Assembly: GCA_028753945.1 (NCBI GenBank)
Contig: JAPNXP010000001.1
Location: forward strand, 186,001 to 250,000
DNA length: 64,000 bases
Source of the DNA: Hexactinellida sp. DTS-2022
Lineage: Eukaryota; Porifera; Hexactinellida
Direction: 5' to 3'
The notes under the pieces are model-generated. The model was given only the letters and a program-made list of their open reading frames with translations, ran no database searches and had not been told where the DNA came from. The position numbers were made by a program, and so were the translations under genes. Position 1 is the first letter of the stretch. The number at the start of each line of letters is the position of its first letter. This document shows positions 20,605-31,574 of the stretch, one piece after another.

Positions 20605-23031
20605 ATGTCCAATCTCTCTGGAGCAGACGAGAACCTGCTGGACTACAGTTACAGTCCCGAGAAGAAGCCAGCCGGGTATGGCACCGTTAACTCGCCGCTC
20701 TCGCAAACTCACCTCCCCTCCCGTATGTACCCCACGATACAGGACGAGCCCGAGAGGGGCCTCGGTGACCTCATGAGTCAGAGGAGACGTCTGGTCTCAC
20801 AGAACTCCTCTCTCGCGTCCCTCATGACGCCCTGTGACGAGGTATACTTCAGAGCTGCTATCCTTATTGATGACGCCATGCGCTACCGCTCCATTAACCA
20901 CAGACTCACCTACTCGGCTCTCAAGCTCTACAAACTATACCACTCCAGATTGATTCAGTTTTTCATCGGGTTATGCATATTCGTCAACTTAGCTCTGGCT
21001 TTCTTCGAGAGACCTTCCTCCCTCAGCATAACCTCGGACTACAGATATCGCTCCAGTGGCAATAAGACCTTCTCCAACCCGATAGAGCCCCCCTGCGGCC
21101 TAACGGAGTCCATAGAGCTATTCACTCTACTCATCTTCCTCGTGGACTACATTGTGACCTTCTACCAGGTCGGCTGGCGCGCAGCTCTATCTAAGATTTG
21201 GCTCAACTTATACATCTTCACAATAGCGTTCTCGTTAACAGACATGACTGTGTCGCTGGGGCTCCAATGCAGTGGGTACATCGGCGCCAGGAAGCTGCTG
21301 AGACCCATATTTCTGTTCCAGCACTCCTCCTACATGAAGAAGAGTCTCAAGGCCATCAGGCTCACCATCCCGCAGATGTTCGCTGTGTTCTTTATGCTCT
21401 GTTTACACATATTCGTTTTCGCGATCCTTGGAATGTTGTTGTTTCCGGTTACTGGGTTTGATGACGCAGAGAGCTGCACGGGAGTGTTGAACACCACTCG
21501 GAATAAAACTGGAATTACAGAGGGAGATAAGTTCTTCTCAGGCTTAATCGATTCAGTCAGAAATCTGATATTCCTACTCTCCACCGCCAACAATCCTAAC
21601 TTTATGATTCCTGCGTACAAAGAGAACCGTCTGACTGCGCTATACTTTATCGCTTTCTTCACAATCGGCAGCTACTTTCTGCTCAACATATTCACTGCGG
21701 TCGTGTACAACCAGTTCCGCCACTACCTGCAGACCTCCATGCGTCAGAGCAAGCTGCTACGTCACGTGGGCGTGCGGGCCGCGTTCCTTACCCTGGAGCG
21801 GATGGAGCGGGACGAGGAGCTGGGCATCGTAGACAAGGTCAGTCTGGACACCCTGAAGAAGCTGACTCCATTCCTTGGGTTTGCTAGGAAGCAGTCTCTG
21901 CAGGTGTACACAGAAGATATAAGCATGGATAGGAGACAGGGAATACACTACCTGCACTGGAAAGAGTTCAAATCTCTAATTTACAAACTGTTTGAGAGTT
22001 CTGCTACTCATCACAGGAAGCGAGGGTTCATATACGACAGCAACAAAATAATACGCATAGCGCAGTGGGCCATCCTGTCCCCTGTTGGTCTCGTGTTCCA
22101 GAACTTTATCTCTTTTCTAAACACCGTTCTCATTTGCATTGAGTTAGAGCTGTGTAATGCAAACGCGCCTCAAGTGCTTAGCACGGTCAACTTCGTTTTC
22201 GTGTGCTACTACATAATAGAGCTAGTCGTTAAGTTTATTGTTCTGAGGAAACAGTTCTTCAAACGGAAAAGCAATATTTACGATCTGATCGTTACTAGCG
22301 TAATTGCGATAATACAGATAGTTATAATAGCGTACGTGGGCGTGCCCTTCAAGACCCCTTCTCACGCGGCACTGAGGACCACTCGCACCCTGATTAAGAT
22401 CCTATGCATGTTCATCGTTTTACGACTGTTGCGATTGTTGGCTGTTCTCCAAACTTTTAGTTTCATCCTGGAGATAATATTTACGATAATAAAGAAGTTC
22501 AAGTCGTTCGCTGGGCTGATGCTCTCTCTCTACTACTTCTTTGCCTTCCTAGGCATGATCCTATTCGTCGATGTTGACAAGAAAGTGATACCAGGCTCCA
22601 AAAGAGCAAAGACATGCGGCACTTTTGAAGAACTGGAATTTTTTGCTAACAACTTTCAAGACTTTTACGCTGCCATAATTCTCCTCTGGGACCTGATGAT
22701 AGTCAATAACTGGAACGTGTTTGTAGAGGCCTATCGCCAGGTGTACAGCGAGTGGGTCACGCTGTACTTCTTCGCGTGGTACGTGCTCTCAGTGATTATA
22801 GGAATTAATCTTCTAATTGCGATAATCCTGGAGGCATTCATCAGCTGTTGGGAGGAGAGAGCTCAGCAAATTGATAACAGCTGGGAACAAGTTATTCCCA
22901 TCAATGAAGATAATTCATATCGAGGGGTGGTAACTCCCAATATCTCAGTGCATGGTATTTTCAGGGACTCCAACATCGAACCTGACGTGGGCTTAGTTGA
23001 AAAATTATTAGAAAAGCATCCATTCTTATGA
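20605..23031 (+). CDS. Two-pore channel (TPC), endolysosomal cation channel
   Basis: Intronless, 808 residues, with two six-TM repeats as in TPC1-3. The first filter region LLSTANNPNFMIPAY and second filter region LMIVNNWNVFVEAYRQ match the TPC consensus (TANNP and VNNW). Each repeat ends with a long S6 (FFTIGSYFLLNIFTAVVYNQFR and YVLSVIIGINLLIAIILEAF). The second voltage-sensor S4 keeps spaced arginines (RTTRTLIKILCMFIVLRLLRLL). The cytosolic linker between repeats (about 380-470) carries the expected helical EF-like region. Family members release Na+ or Ca2+ from endosomes and lysosomes in response to PI(3,5)P2 or NAADP. Which of TPC1, 2 or 3 it corresponds to is not clear. An AATAAA lies at 23215-23220. 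Confidence 0.93.
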   Translation: MSNLSGADENLLDYSYSPEKKPAGYGTVNSPLSQTHLPSRMYPTIQDEPERGLGDLMSQRRRLVSQNSSLASLMTPCDEVYFRAAILIDDAMRYRSINHRLTYSALKLYKLYHSRLIQFFIGLCIFVNLALAFFERPSSLSITSDYRYRSSGNKTFSNPIEPPCGLTESIELFTLLIFLVDYIVTFYQVGWRAALSKIWLNLYIFTIAFSLTDMTVSLGLQCSGYIGARKLLRPIFLFQHSSYMKKSLKAIRLTIPQMFAVFFMLCLHIFVFAILGMLLFPVTGFDDAESCTGVLNTTRNKTGITEGDKFFSGLIDSVRNLIFLLSTANNPNFMIPAYKENRLTALYFIAFFTIGSYFLLNIFTAVVYNQFRHYLQTSMRQSKLLRHVGVRAAFLTLERMERDEELGIVDKVSLDTLKKLTPFLGFARKQSLQVYTEDISMDRRQGIHYLHWKEFKSLIYKLFESSATHHRKRGFIYDSNKIIRIAQWAILSPVGLVFQNFISFLNTVLICIELELCNANAPQVLSTVNFVFVCYYIIELVVKFIVLRKQFFKRKSNIYDLIVTSVIAIIQIVIIAYVGVPFKTPSHAALRTTRTLIKILCMFIVLRLLRLLAVLQTFSFILEIIFTIIKKFKSFAGLMLSLYYFFAFLGMILFVDVDKKVIPGSKRAKTCGTFEELEFFANNFQDFYAAIILLWDLMIVNNWNVFVEAYRQVYSEWVTLYFFAWYVLSVIIGINLLIAIILEAFISCWEERAQQIDNSWEQVIPINEDNSYRGVVTPNISVHGIFRDSNIEPDVGLVEKLLEKHPFL

Positions 23032-24076
23032 GCTTTGAGTGTTGTGAGTTTTTTTGGCTTTTTGGGCTTATTTAATGAAGCATGAAGTATTAACATTTTA
23101 ATCCCGCTTATTTAAGTGGTAACTGTTTTTTATTCTTAACTTGTTATGAGTATTGTTTGTCTGTTAATATGTACTATCGGTAATTCTCACACGTCATACT
23201 TAATTAATTGTACCAATAAAGTAATACTTGTACACAAATATTTTACTTTATTTGGGTAATATTGCTGAAACACAAAGTTTATTCAATATATTATCAGCTG
23301 AGTTTAACGGAGTTTAATGGAAAACTCACAATTTTATTCGAGTCACCTCTCGATCATGCAAGCTATTAATGGAAATAAAAGAAAGAGGACATCAATAGAA
23401 CATGTAAGTCAAATTGTAATTAGGTAATTATATTAGTGTTACTGTTTTTAATTTTATTAAAAGTGATACCCACGTGTAATAATGCTTAATTCTAAGCCCA
23501 GAAATCTTATAATTCAGCCCTTAACTGAGCTTCCTATTATTGTCACCATCTGTATAACGTGAATACTACCTGTATAGAGTTTATGGTGACTTACGACACA
23601 CAAACATTGCAGTGATTACTCGCCTGCATGATTTCATTATTACCATTGCAGACTATAAAATCATTGTTGCCACCAAACGGCTTATTCGGTCTAACTAGAT
23701 ATTTTAGCTTTTAATGTCTCTATAAACTTACAATTACACTCACCAATATCAATAGGAGCTTTATAGTATATTGCCTTATTTCTAAGGACCAGGACACTTG
23801 TGGCTGTAATATACCATGTGGTCAAATATCAGGTGCTAACAATGGTGGCATGAAATAATCAATGCAAATGAATAGTCTAGTTCCTATAGGAACTTGGAAG
23901 TGTCGTAAAGTTAGTTAGTAGAAAATAAAGTATTAAGTGATAACTTATTGATGATATTTCCTAGAACTATTTACTATCTTTATAAGTACAAAAACTGTTT
24001 AAACACTCAAATTAGTTCTTACTTAATCTTATCATATTTAGAAATTCACAGCATTTATTTATCTGCAGTTGAAGCT
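23032..24076. other. Spacer with a possible orphan 5' exon
   Basis: AT-rich. At 23317-23403 an ATG opens a 29-codon frame (MENSQFYSSHLSIMQAING..KRKR) ending at a strong donor (CAT|GTAAGT). Joined to the acceptor before the Ig-like gene at 24066 it would hit an immediate stop, so it is either a non-coding or alternative exon or chance. Nothing else is seen. Confidence 0.35.
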
Positions 24077-24865
24077 ATGAACCAACTCCTCTGGTTATTT
24101 GTTCAGTTCTTCAGTTTGGTTGAGCAGTCTCTATCCCAAGGTATTGTCCTAATTAATGCCAGTAATGGCAACAGTAGATTATATAACTCTTCATTTAATT
24201 TAGATTCTGTAATGGCGTCAATTAACAACACACAGCCTATGATAGGGGACACAGTGTTGATGCGTTGTACCCTGGTTCGACAAGATCGATTCATAACCGA
24301 CAGTGTTAATTACATTGTTAACAATGATTTTAACGTATTCTCTAGTGATATAAATACAAACACGGGCACTGTGGGCGGAATAGATGTTTCTAGAATGCAG
24401 GCTAGCACACCTGTTAGCGATGACAGAATAACGCTGGAGGGGGCAATTCAATTGTCTCAAATACAGGCGACTGACGCGACTGATGGCGTTTTAACTCTTG
24501 GGTGTGTGGGGTTCTTCGGATCTAATCCAGAAGACAACGTCAATGTTACTGTCAGTGTTAAGATAAGTAAGTGGACATTTGTATTCGTTCTGTATATCGA
24601 TTGGATAAGTAATATTAGACAACAACAAACAGTATTAGTTTATTATTATGAGCAGTTTGCAATAGCTATAAATTTAATAATTTACGTATTACGGAGTTAT
24701 TATTTTAAAACTTTATTTAGGCAATGGTTCTTCAGCAATTGGTGAGTTAGAACTTTTAATCCAATTCTGGGATCAATTTATCCCTGCCTTATGCTTCATT
24801 TAGGTATCAGCTGTTATCTGCTATCTCTTATGGCACCGCTCCTCTTATTTGAGCTGATCCAATAA
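24077..24865 (+). CDS. Small secreted Ig-like protein, probably GPI-anchored
   Basis: Predicted exons are 24077-24566, 24721-24741 (a 21-nt microexon) and 24804-24865. All have GT-AG junctions and join in frame to 190 residues. The N-terminus MNQLLWLFVQFFSLVEQSLSQG is a signal peptide. The body has several N-glycosylation sequons (NASN, NNT, NVT) and an Ig-like cysteine pair: MRCTLV at one end and LTLGCVGFF at the other. The chain ends SNGSSAIG followed by about 20 hydrophobic residues (ISCYLLSLMAPLLLFELIQ), the shape of a GPI-attachment signal (small residues, short spacer, hydrophobic tail, no cytosolic basic residues). It would sit on the cell surface, for adhesion or recognition. Without splicing the frame runs on into AT-rich intron, which supports the model. 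Confidence 0.6.
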
Positions 24866-25220
24866 CAACATTTCCTTTTGCTACTAGATATAATTTAATA
24901 TATTGATTGACATTGTAATCACTTCTTTGTAGGTTTAAATTTATAATTTGTGTATTTAGCTGTATTATTCTGATTTTAATACACCCCCAATGTTACATAA
25001 TATCAGGATCTATACATTCCGTAGCAAGTGTTCCCAAGATGTGCAGTAGACAGGAGTAAGTTGTTAGTGGCAACTTATCTCACTCACTGCTGCTACACCT
25101 GTAATACCATCCAGCGAGTCGAGTACCTACTCGACCCGTGTATGTAGTATTAGCACATAAAATATCAAATTATAATTTATAACATTATTTATGTATTAAA
25201 TTTGAATGCAATTGGTAATC
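24866..25220. other. Spacer
   Basis: AT-rich spacer. It contains a small hairpin-capable sequence, gtcgagtacctactcgac, at about 25117-25134. No gene seen. Confidence 0.45.
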
Positions 25221-28200
25221 TCATAATGATGTAGTAGGACAGTAAGCGAGCTGGTTCATGTACTCTCTCAGTCGTTGTATCAGACCCTCGTCATCAGCGG
25301 GAGACTGAGAAGCCAAGAGTTTGCTGTCAAACAGTTCCTCCAACGGAGGATAACCTGAGCTGGATTCTGGGTTGTGGCTTTCGTCGTCCTCCACTCCCTC
25401 GAGCTCCGAGAGGTCATTAATAGGCTGTGTGCACGGGTGCTGGAGACTAGCTATGTAATGGGAGTAGAACTGGTCATTGCACACGTCGGTATGTGTCGGG
25501 AACATTGCCTCAGCCCCGCGACCAGGGATGTTGAAGGTGCTCGTGGTGTAGTCCAGACTGGAGTAGATAGCCTCTAGAACGGTATGGGTCCCCAGAGGGG
25601 GGGCTGAGTTGCTCCCATCAACATTGGGGGAGCCCATGTACGAGTGGGAATAGTTTGAAGGGACACTGGTGGCAGGAGATGAGTTCTGGTTCGGAATGAA
25701 ATGTTCTGTCTTTTGAGTTGGGAGAATGAGCTTACTGGAAGTTCGGATATGTGCCTCTTTCACATGTTTCAATAGTTTGGAAGCAGATAAGAACTCCGTG
25801 GTGTTCTTGTGGCAGCCAACCCACTTGCACACGCCCTGTTCCATAATCTTGTTCTTCACGTGTGTGAACAGATCCTGGACATTCTCGAACTGGTAGTCAC
25901 ACTCTCCCCAGATGCACTCGTAGATAACCATTGCGCCTGGCGAGTTCTTCAGTCGCTCTATCTGCATGTTCCTCTCGCTGGCCATCCGCTCGTACTTGGT
26001 CTTCTCGTCTGGGGTCAGAGAGCGCCACTCAGCAGCCAGCATCTTGGTCAGCTGCGGCACTGTCAGGTTGGGGTTCTGTTGCTGCAGCTTACTGCGGTTA
26101 AACGAGCAGAACATTCCGTAGCCGTGAGTCGGGAGAATCTTCCGCACTGGAATATTTAGGATATTAGAAGGAATGGTAGATTGGCATAGAGGTATGAACT
26201 TCCGTTTTCCGTTGATAAAATCTTGAATAAAAGGAGATATGTGTAATTCTGGTATTATTTCAGTACCGAACTTGTAAAGTTCATCTTTGGGGACTTCTGA
26301 TGCAAGTGTAAACGATTTGAAAGTTTTTATCTTTTTGAATTCCTTATCACCAGTTTCGTAGTACCTGTAGACACACACAAACACGTGCTTCTCTAGGTAC
26401 TCTACGGGTCTAGACTCGCAGTACTCTTTCAATGGCATTACGTAGCATTTGCCTGTGATCGAGCGCATGGGGTTTGTGTCAATAGTTGTGCTCATGATGA
26501 CTTCCTTCTTGTAGAACAGCTGAGTGGGCGGGTGCTGTGTTTGCTTCGGCTTGAGTATCCATGGTCCAGTGAAGAACGGGTTGTCGCTCTTGTCGTGCCA
26601 CATCTGATCTATTCGCACGATGCAGGTGCTGCCGTCCTGCACTTGCACGTACACGAAGTCTCCCAATTTGAATCTACATTAATGTCATTGTTATATTTAT
26701 GAGGCGTATCCTATTCCTAATGAGTAGCTAGTTACCTAACTGCATCTATAACACACTGGTCGAAGTAAGAGAAGCCCTTCGGGGCGCCTGAGGGGGTGTG
26801 TTGTGTCGAAATATTTGAATACTCTCCGTCCGCGTCCTCGCTCTCCTCCCCTCCCCCCTCCTCCCCCTCGGGGCCCCCCTCCCCCAGGCCGGAGCCGCAG
26901 CTGCTCACGAACACTGACGGTACTCGCTGCATCTGCAGAGGCGTGTCTCGCAGCACCAGCTCAGACTCGCTCTGATTGCCCACCGGCCAGGTCTTGATCT
27001 TCTTCTCGGTGCGAGTCTTCACGTTATACTTGGACTGACACACGTACACGTCCTCCGGAGAGTAGCCGCGAGGGATGAACTTGCTGTAATACTTGAGGTG
27101 CATGACGTAGCACTTGGTGAGCACACGAGATGCGCGACACATGTGGAAGTCATCCGTCTTGAACACTTCCTTCTCAAAGAACTTTTTCGTTGCGAGATGG
27201 TAGGTCTCCTCGGGTCTGTAGAACCAGAGGCCGAACAGCCAGCACTCGCCACTCGGCGTCTGCCAGATGTTCTCAATCTGTACAATGTGCGGCTGGCCGG
27301 AAGGCTTCCTAGCGGCAATATACACATAATCTGCAGTCTTGTACTCAATTCCGTGGCGAGTGAAGGCGTGCAGAATCCTTCTGGACTGTTCGTCGCACTC
27401 ATCGTGAGACTCGTAGCCATCTGTCTGTCGCTGAATCCATGGTTCGTCCACTACTACCCTGATAGTAACGTCTTTTTGATCATCGCCCGCCTGCTTATCA
27501 ACCGTACCAGGAATGTAGTCAGATTTATGTGTGATTATCCACCTATCAGAATGAGCATAAGTACGTAAATATGTATGGAAGGGGGGGTTTTTTGGTTTTT
27601 GGTTTTTACTTGGACTGACCTTTGGGTTTTGCTTGGACTGAATCCATTAATTTCTGCCTCAAACTCGGAGCTGTTAACCTTGAGAGAGGGGCTGTTGAGC
27701 TGAGAACAGAACTTGTCTCTCAGCTCAAAGTATGCGGCATGCAGCCTGAGCATCGCCTTGTACTCGGGGGAAGAGGGAGAGAAGGTGCCCTGTACGCGTC
27801 TGAACACGAGGAGCAGCTCCTTCTGGAAGGTGTCGTAGCGAGAGTAGGTTCCTGCCAAGACGGACTCCTCTATTGAGGTCATGTCCGTGCTCTCCGAGTC
27901 CGTGTGTCGGGACTTCCACTTTATTCTGTACAGCAGCAGTCCCAAGTCCCGGCCTGTATCGTCCCTGAACTGCTTCACCTGTGTGAACACCTGGGAAATT
28001 GTGTCGCGCAGCCACAGCTGGGGGTCGGGATAGGAATCCTTCCGGTTGGGCATCAGCTGATTGAGCTTGGAGAACACAGCTTGTACGAGAGAGATGGCCA
28101 TCCTGTGCGTGGCGTGGGCGTGAGGGTAGAACACGGTAGCATTATAGCACATCAGCTGGAGATCCGAGAGAAAGTCGTTATAGTGTTGGTAACTAGAGGA

Positions 28201-29400
28201 GCTTATCCTATCTGAGATCGTATGGAGGTCCATTGGTTTCTTGATACGATAGTTGTAGTCGGTCTTTAGACTCTTGGTGGGCGCGTGTTGGAACTGAGAC
28301 AAGTAATGCACTCCCTATGGGGATATGATAAGTATTATCGGTACATGAGCCAACCTTTTGCTAGGTACCTTGGTATCTGATTCGGTACAAATGAACTGGT
28401 ACAGTTGGTTAATGATTGAGTAGCAGTGAGCTTTCTGGGAGTCGCTCAGGTCACTCTTCACAGCTGCAGGCTCCTTGGGGGCTGGGGAGGGGGAGGAGGG
28501 GCGCGGAGAGATTGGAGCTCTGTTTGGGTGATATGTGGAGTGCAGTGAGGTGTGTAGGATCTGAATTAGGGAATCAATCTCCTGGCTAATCGCAGGGTCT
28601 TCTTGGAAGTAGCTAGAGCAAGCAATGCAATATGAACTCTCATTCAGACGGGGCTCTAAAGGCATACCTGAGAGCATCCCCTAACAGGATAACGAGCTCC
28701 AGTACCATACCCCAGGGCTCCGAGTAGCTCCCACTCAGCACTCGCTCCCTCAGCACACTCAGCCCCAGCCCGGGCCTCCGAGCGGACAGGTAGTAGTCTC
28801 TGTGCTCCGAGGGGCAGAGCGGCTCTAGGATGCACTGGCAGAGGAGAGGCCCGTCCGGGTCCGAGTCCTCCCGAGCCTCCAGGAGGTGGGAGAGGAGCTC
28901 CTGGAGGGAGGCAGGGGTCGGGTTCTGTCGGGACATTGAGTGGAGGAGGAAATCCGAGAAGTTTATCTACTTGGTGGGTATTTGTAACAATGCGTATGTA
29001 CGAGAAAATGCAATGATTATGAACTAACCAAATCTTTGAATTCGGAATCTTGTCGAGGGACGCACTTACTTAGCGTCTGTTGGAGAGACACGAGAGAGTT
29101 TATACCAGCTGAGTCTATCTCTGTTCGGACTGTAGTCACCCATTCGAAGCTCTTCTCAGTGCTACCCGAAGGGACGGTCCTGTCGAAGGAGAGAATGACG
29201 TCAAGTAGGAAATAGAAGAGAGTCTTCATGTCCTCCCCACTGATTGGGACCATCCCTATTGTGTACGTGTTCGTCCCTGCCTCGCGGGGGTTCAACTCAG
29301 AGTTGGGGGATGAAGGAGCACTCGGGGAGAGCTTTGGGACTTTGAGGGGCTGAGTAGAAGAAGTGGATTGCCGCTTAGAGTTCCTAATCTGTCGGCTCAT
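25221..29400 (-). CDS. PBRM1: Polybromo-type (PBRM1/BAF180) subunit of a PBAF-like chromatin remodeller
   Basis: Six exons: 29400-29029, 28966-28668, 28612-28369, 28314-27620, 27542-26736 and 26673-25221. Introns are 54-77 nt, all GT-AG, and the exons join in frame to 1289 residues. Order: divergent bromodomain-like regions, then two BAH domains (about 603-720 and 809-930), an HMG box (about 985-1045) and a C2H2-like zinc-binding region (CIWGECDYQF..H, CKWVGCHK..H, about 1056-1130). The best bromodomain (about 285-400) has KTDYNYRIKKPMDLHTISDRI and CYNATVFY with the acetyl-lysine-binding Asn. The one before it (DYYLSARRPGLGL..GDALSYF) and the one after it lack that Asn. Human PBRM1 has six bromodomains, so this copy is reduced. 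The BAH-BAH-HMG order identifies the family; it acts in the nucleus as the targeting subunit of PBAF. Confidence 0.9.
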
Positions 29401-29964
29401 TCTTCTACGGGGTCACTAAACTAAATTTCACTAATGAATGAAATTGTTGAATAACATAAGAAGGTCGTAACTACTACATAGTGTTCTCAGAAACTTAGCT
29501 AGCCTGGATAATGGTTCTGAATTTCCGAACCTGCAATCCTATCCTAGTACAGCCTAGTATAGGGTATTTTGGTTGTCATGTATCGAGTACGGCTTGTGCC
29601 ACTCTCTAGCTACGCGGCCTACGCCTCTGCTGCTATGCCACGATTTCGCTGGCAACTAACACCCTGTCGAGCTGTCCTTGTGTTGTTATTGTTTTAGATA
29701 AATAATTGTAAATTCCTAAACTATTAACTTGACGAATATATGACACTCTATAACGCAAAAGCTAAACTTGATTTTATGAATTTTATGTCTGTGCCAATTT
29801 TCATGCTTGTATCAAAAATTGAACAATTCACGCTCAAGTGGCTGCTATGCTGCCCCACTATTAGTAATACATCTAAACTCTACATCTAAACTCTAAAGTA
29901 TATTTATGCTATTCAATTTCAATTCAATTTCAATTTCAATTTCAAATTCTATTCAATTTCAATT
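29401..29964. other. Spacer with ATTTCA-type microsatellite
   Basis: Noncoding. Positions 29910-29970 are a simple repeat of caatttcaatt units that directly abuts the truncated end of the ZNFX1-like pseudogene. Confidence 0.6.
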
Positions 29965-30388
29965 TCAATAGTATTTCTTAAGGGATATCAGAACTGAATT
30001 GGTTTTGTAATCCACAACCCTATCGGCCACAACTCCCCATAGAGTTGTTTCGAAAGTAGGAAGATTGTTGAATTTCGGAGTAATGCAAACAAGTGTCCCA
30101 TACTTGAGGCGCGAGCACCTTTCCCACTGAATATGTTGAGGGTTGTGAACACCATATGCCTCCAGGGAAACTCTATACAAAATCCCATGTTTCATTGAGC
30201 ACTGGACTCCCAAATTTCTAACGTTATCGTACATGTAGAGTTCTTTTCGCGCGCCGTGCGACCTCGCCAGCAGGAGCTGTATGCCCGTGCGCAGTGGAGA
30301 GAGCATGTCCTCTCGGAGAAGTTTGAAAAGTACGTCCATGTAGGCCTCGGCTGAGGGGTAGGGACCTTCCTTCAGGAGATTCCTTAGC

Positions 30389-30642
30389 CTGGGCAGGAAT
30401 GGTAAAATAATGATTTTTTTAAATAAAATCAAAATCAAAATCAATTGATTTAAAGTTGATTTTTACTATTTGAAAATGGTGATACCTATTGCAATCGTAG
30501 TTATTTCGACGTAATATTACAAAGTATACTTACTGCGAAATTTGCAATGAATACCTATTATATAATTTGAGTTATGTTCATTCAAATCAATGATTTTAAT
30601 TTCCCAAAAAAATCAAATAAATCATAAATCTTCCTAGCCTGC
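30389..30642 (-). mobile_element. AT-rich insertion acting as intron or TE within the ZNFX1-like fragment
   Basis: On the minus strand the exon reads CACTG|GCAGGC and resumes after CTGCCCAG|GCTAAGG. Removing the 254 nt joins TG and G into a Trp codon and restores a continuous ZNFX1-like block. The two ends (TGGCAGG.. and the inverse of ..CCTGCCCA) are similar inverted termini, and both sides carry a cag-gcta-gga phrase. It could be a GC-AG intron made from a small transposon. Confidence 0.45.
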
Positions 30643-31403
30643 CAGTGCCTGGGGCGGCCTTGCTGTATAACCTCGGCGTGGGATGGCAGTATTGACATTT
30701 CCTTGTAGTGTACCCCATATCCCCGGTTCTGCTCGAACTGGTCCCGCTTTGCTTCAATGGACAGCTTCTCCACATTCCTCTGTCTCAGGGCTCTGTAGTC
30801 TAAGTAGAGAGTGCTTATCTTAGAGCTGATATAGTCGGGCAGGGGAGGGGTGTCGGGGTCTAGCTTAATTAATGCAGTTGTACAGTGTGTTTATGCTGGA
30901 GGAGAGACCCAGGTATTCGTGAGGGAAAGTTCGAATAAGGTACCCTAACAGTTCCGCTATGCCTCTTATCTTCTGAATGTCGTCACTGCCAAACGTATAA
31001 ATGCCCTCGAATAGATCTGTAATGTACATAGTTAGGTTCTGAATGGAAGTGAATAACCTGCTGGAAACTACCTTGCAGTACACTTTGTTGATTGATTCCA
31101 ACGATTTATTGTTGGTAATTTCCGGCCGTAAAAGATCATCGTTTGTGAGGAAATCTAGAAGAGAGCGAATGACGTCACAATCCATCGTTTTAGTTTCAAT
31201 TATTGATTCAAATTGTTTCGGAGTTTTCAATATATTGGTAATTGCCAAATCTCGATTTCTGTTATTCATGCAATCATTGCAAGATTGCAAGTATCCCAGT
31301 TGTTCTTCTTTCCCACGTAGAGTTCCTCTCATTGGAGCTTGTATATTCTTGTTAGCTCTGAGGTCTTTATTATGTAAGCAGTAGTTTGGAAATATTATAC
31401 GTA

Positions 31404-31574
31404 TACAGGTAAACCTTCCAAAGCGGCACCCATCGGGAGAATGATTTTGTGCCGCTTCTCGGAGGTTGCCGCCTTGGGAGGTTGCTCGTAAGGTAAAACT
31501 CCCAAAGCGGCACCCATCGGGAGAATGATTTTGTGCCGCTACTCGGAGGTGCCGCTTTGGGAGGTTTACCTGTA
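31404..31574. mobile_element. GC-rich MITE with internal duplication
   Basis: Ends: TACAGGTAAACCTTCCAAAG on the left and CTTTGGGAGGTTTACCTGTA on the right, flanked by TA. The inside repeats the block gcggcacccatcgggagaat twice in direct orientation. It forms most of the first intron of the ZNFX1-like fragment, whose donor (CAG|GTAAAC) is the TIR itself. Confidence 0.8.

Noticed and set aside
23317-23403. Coding first exon for the Ig-like gene
   Set aside because: Strong donor, but joining to the acceptor before 24067 puts a stop immediately in frame; retained only as a spacer note.
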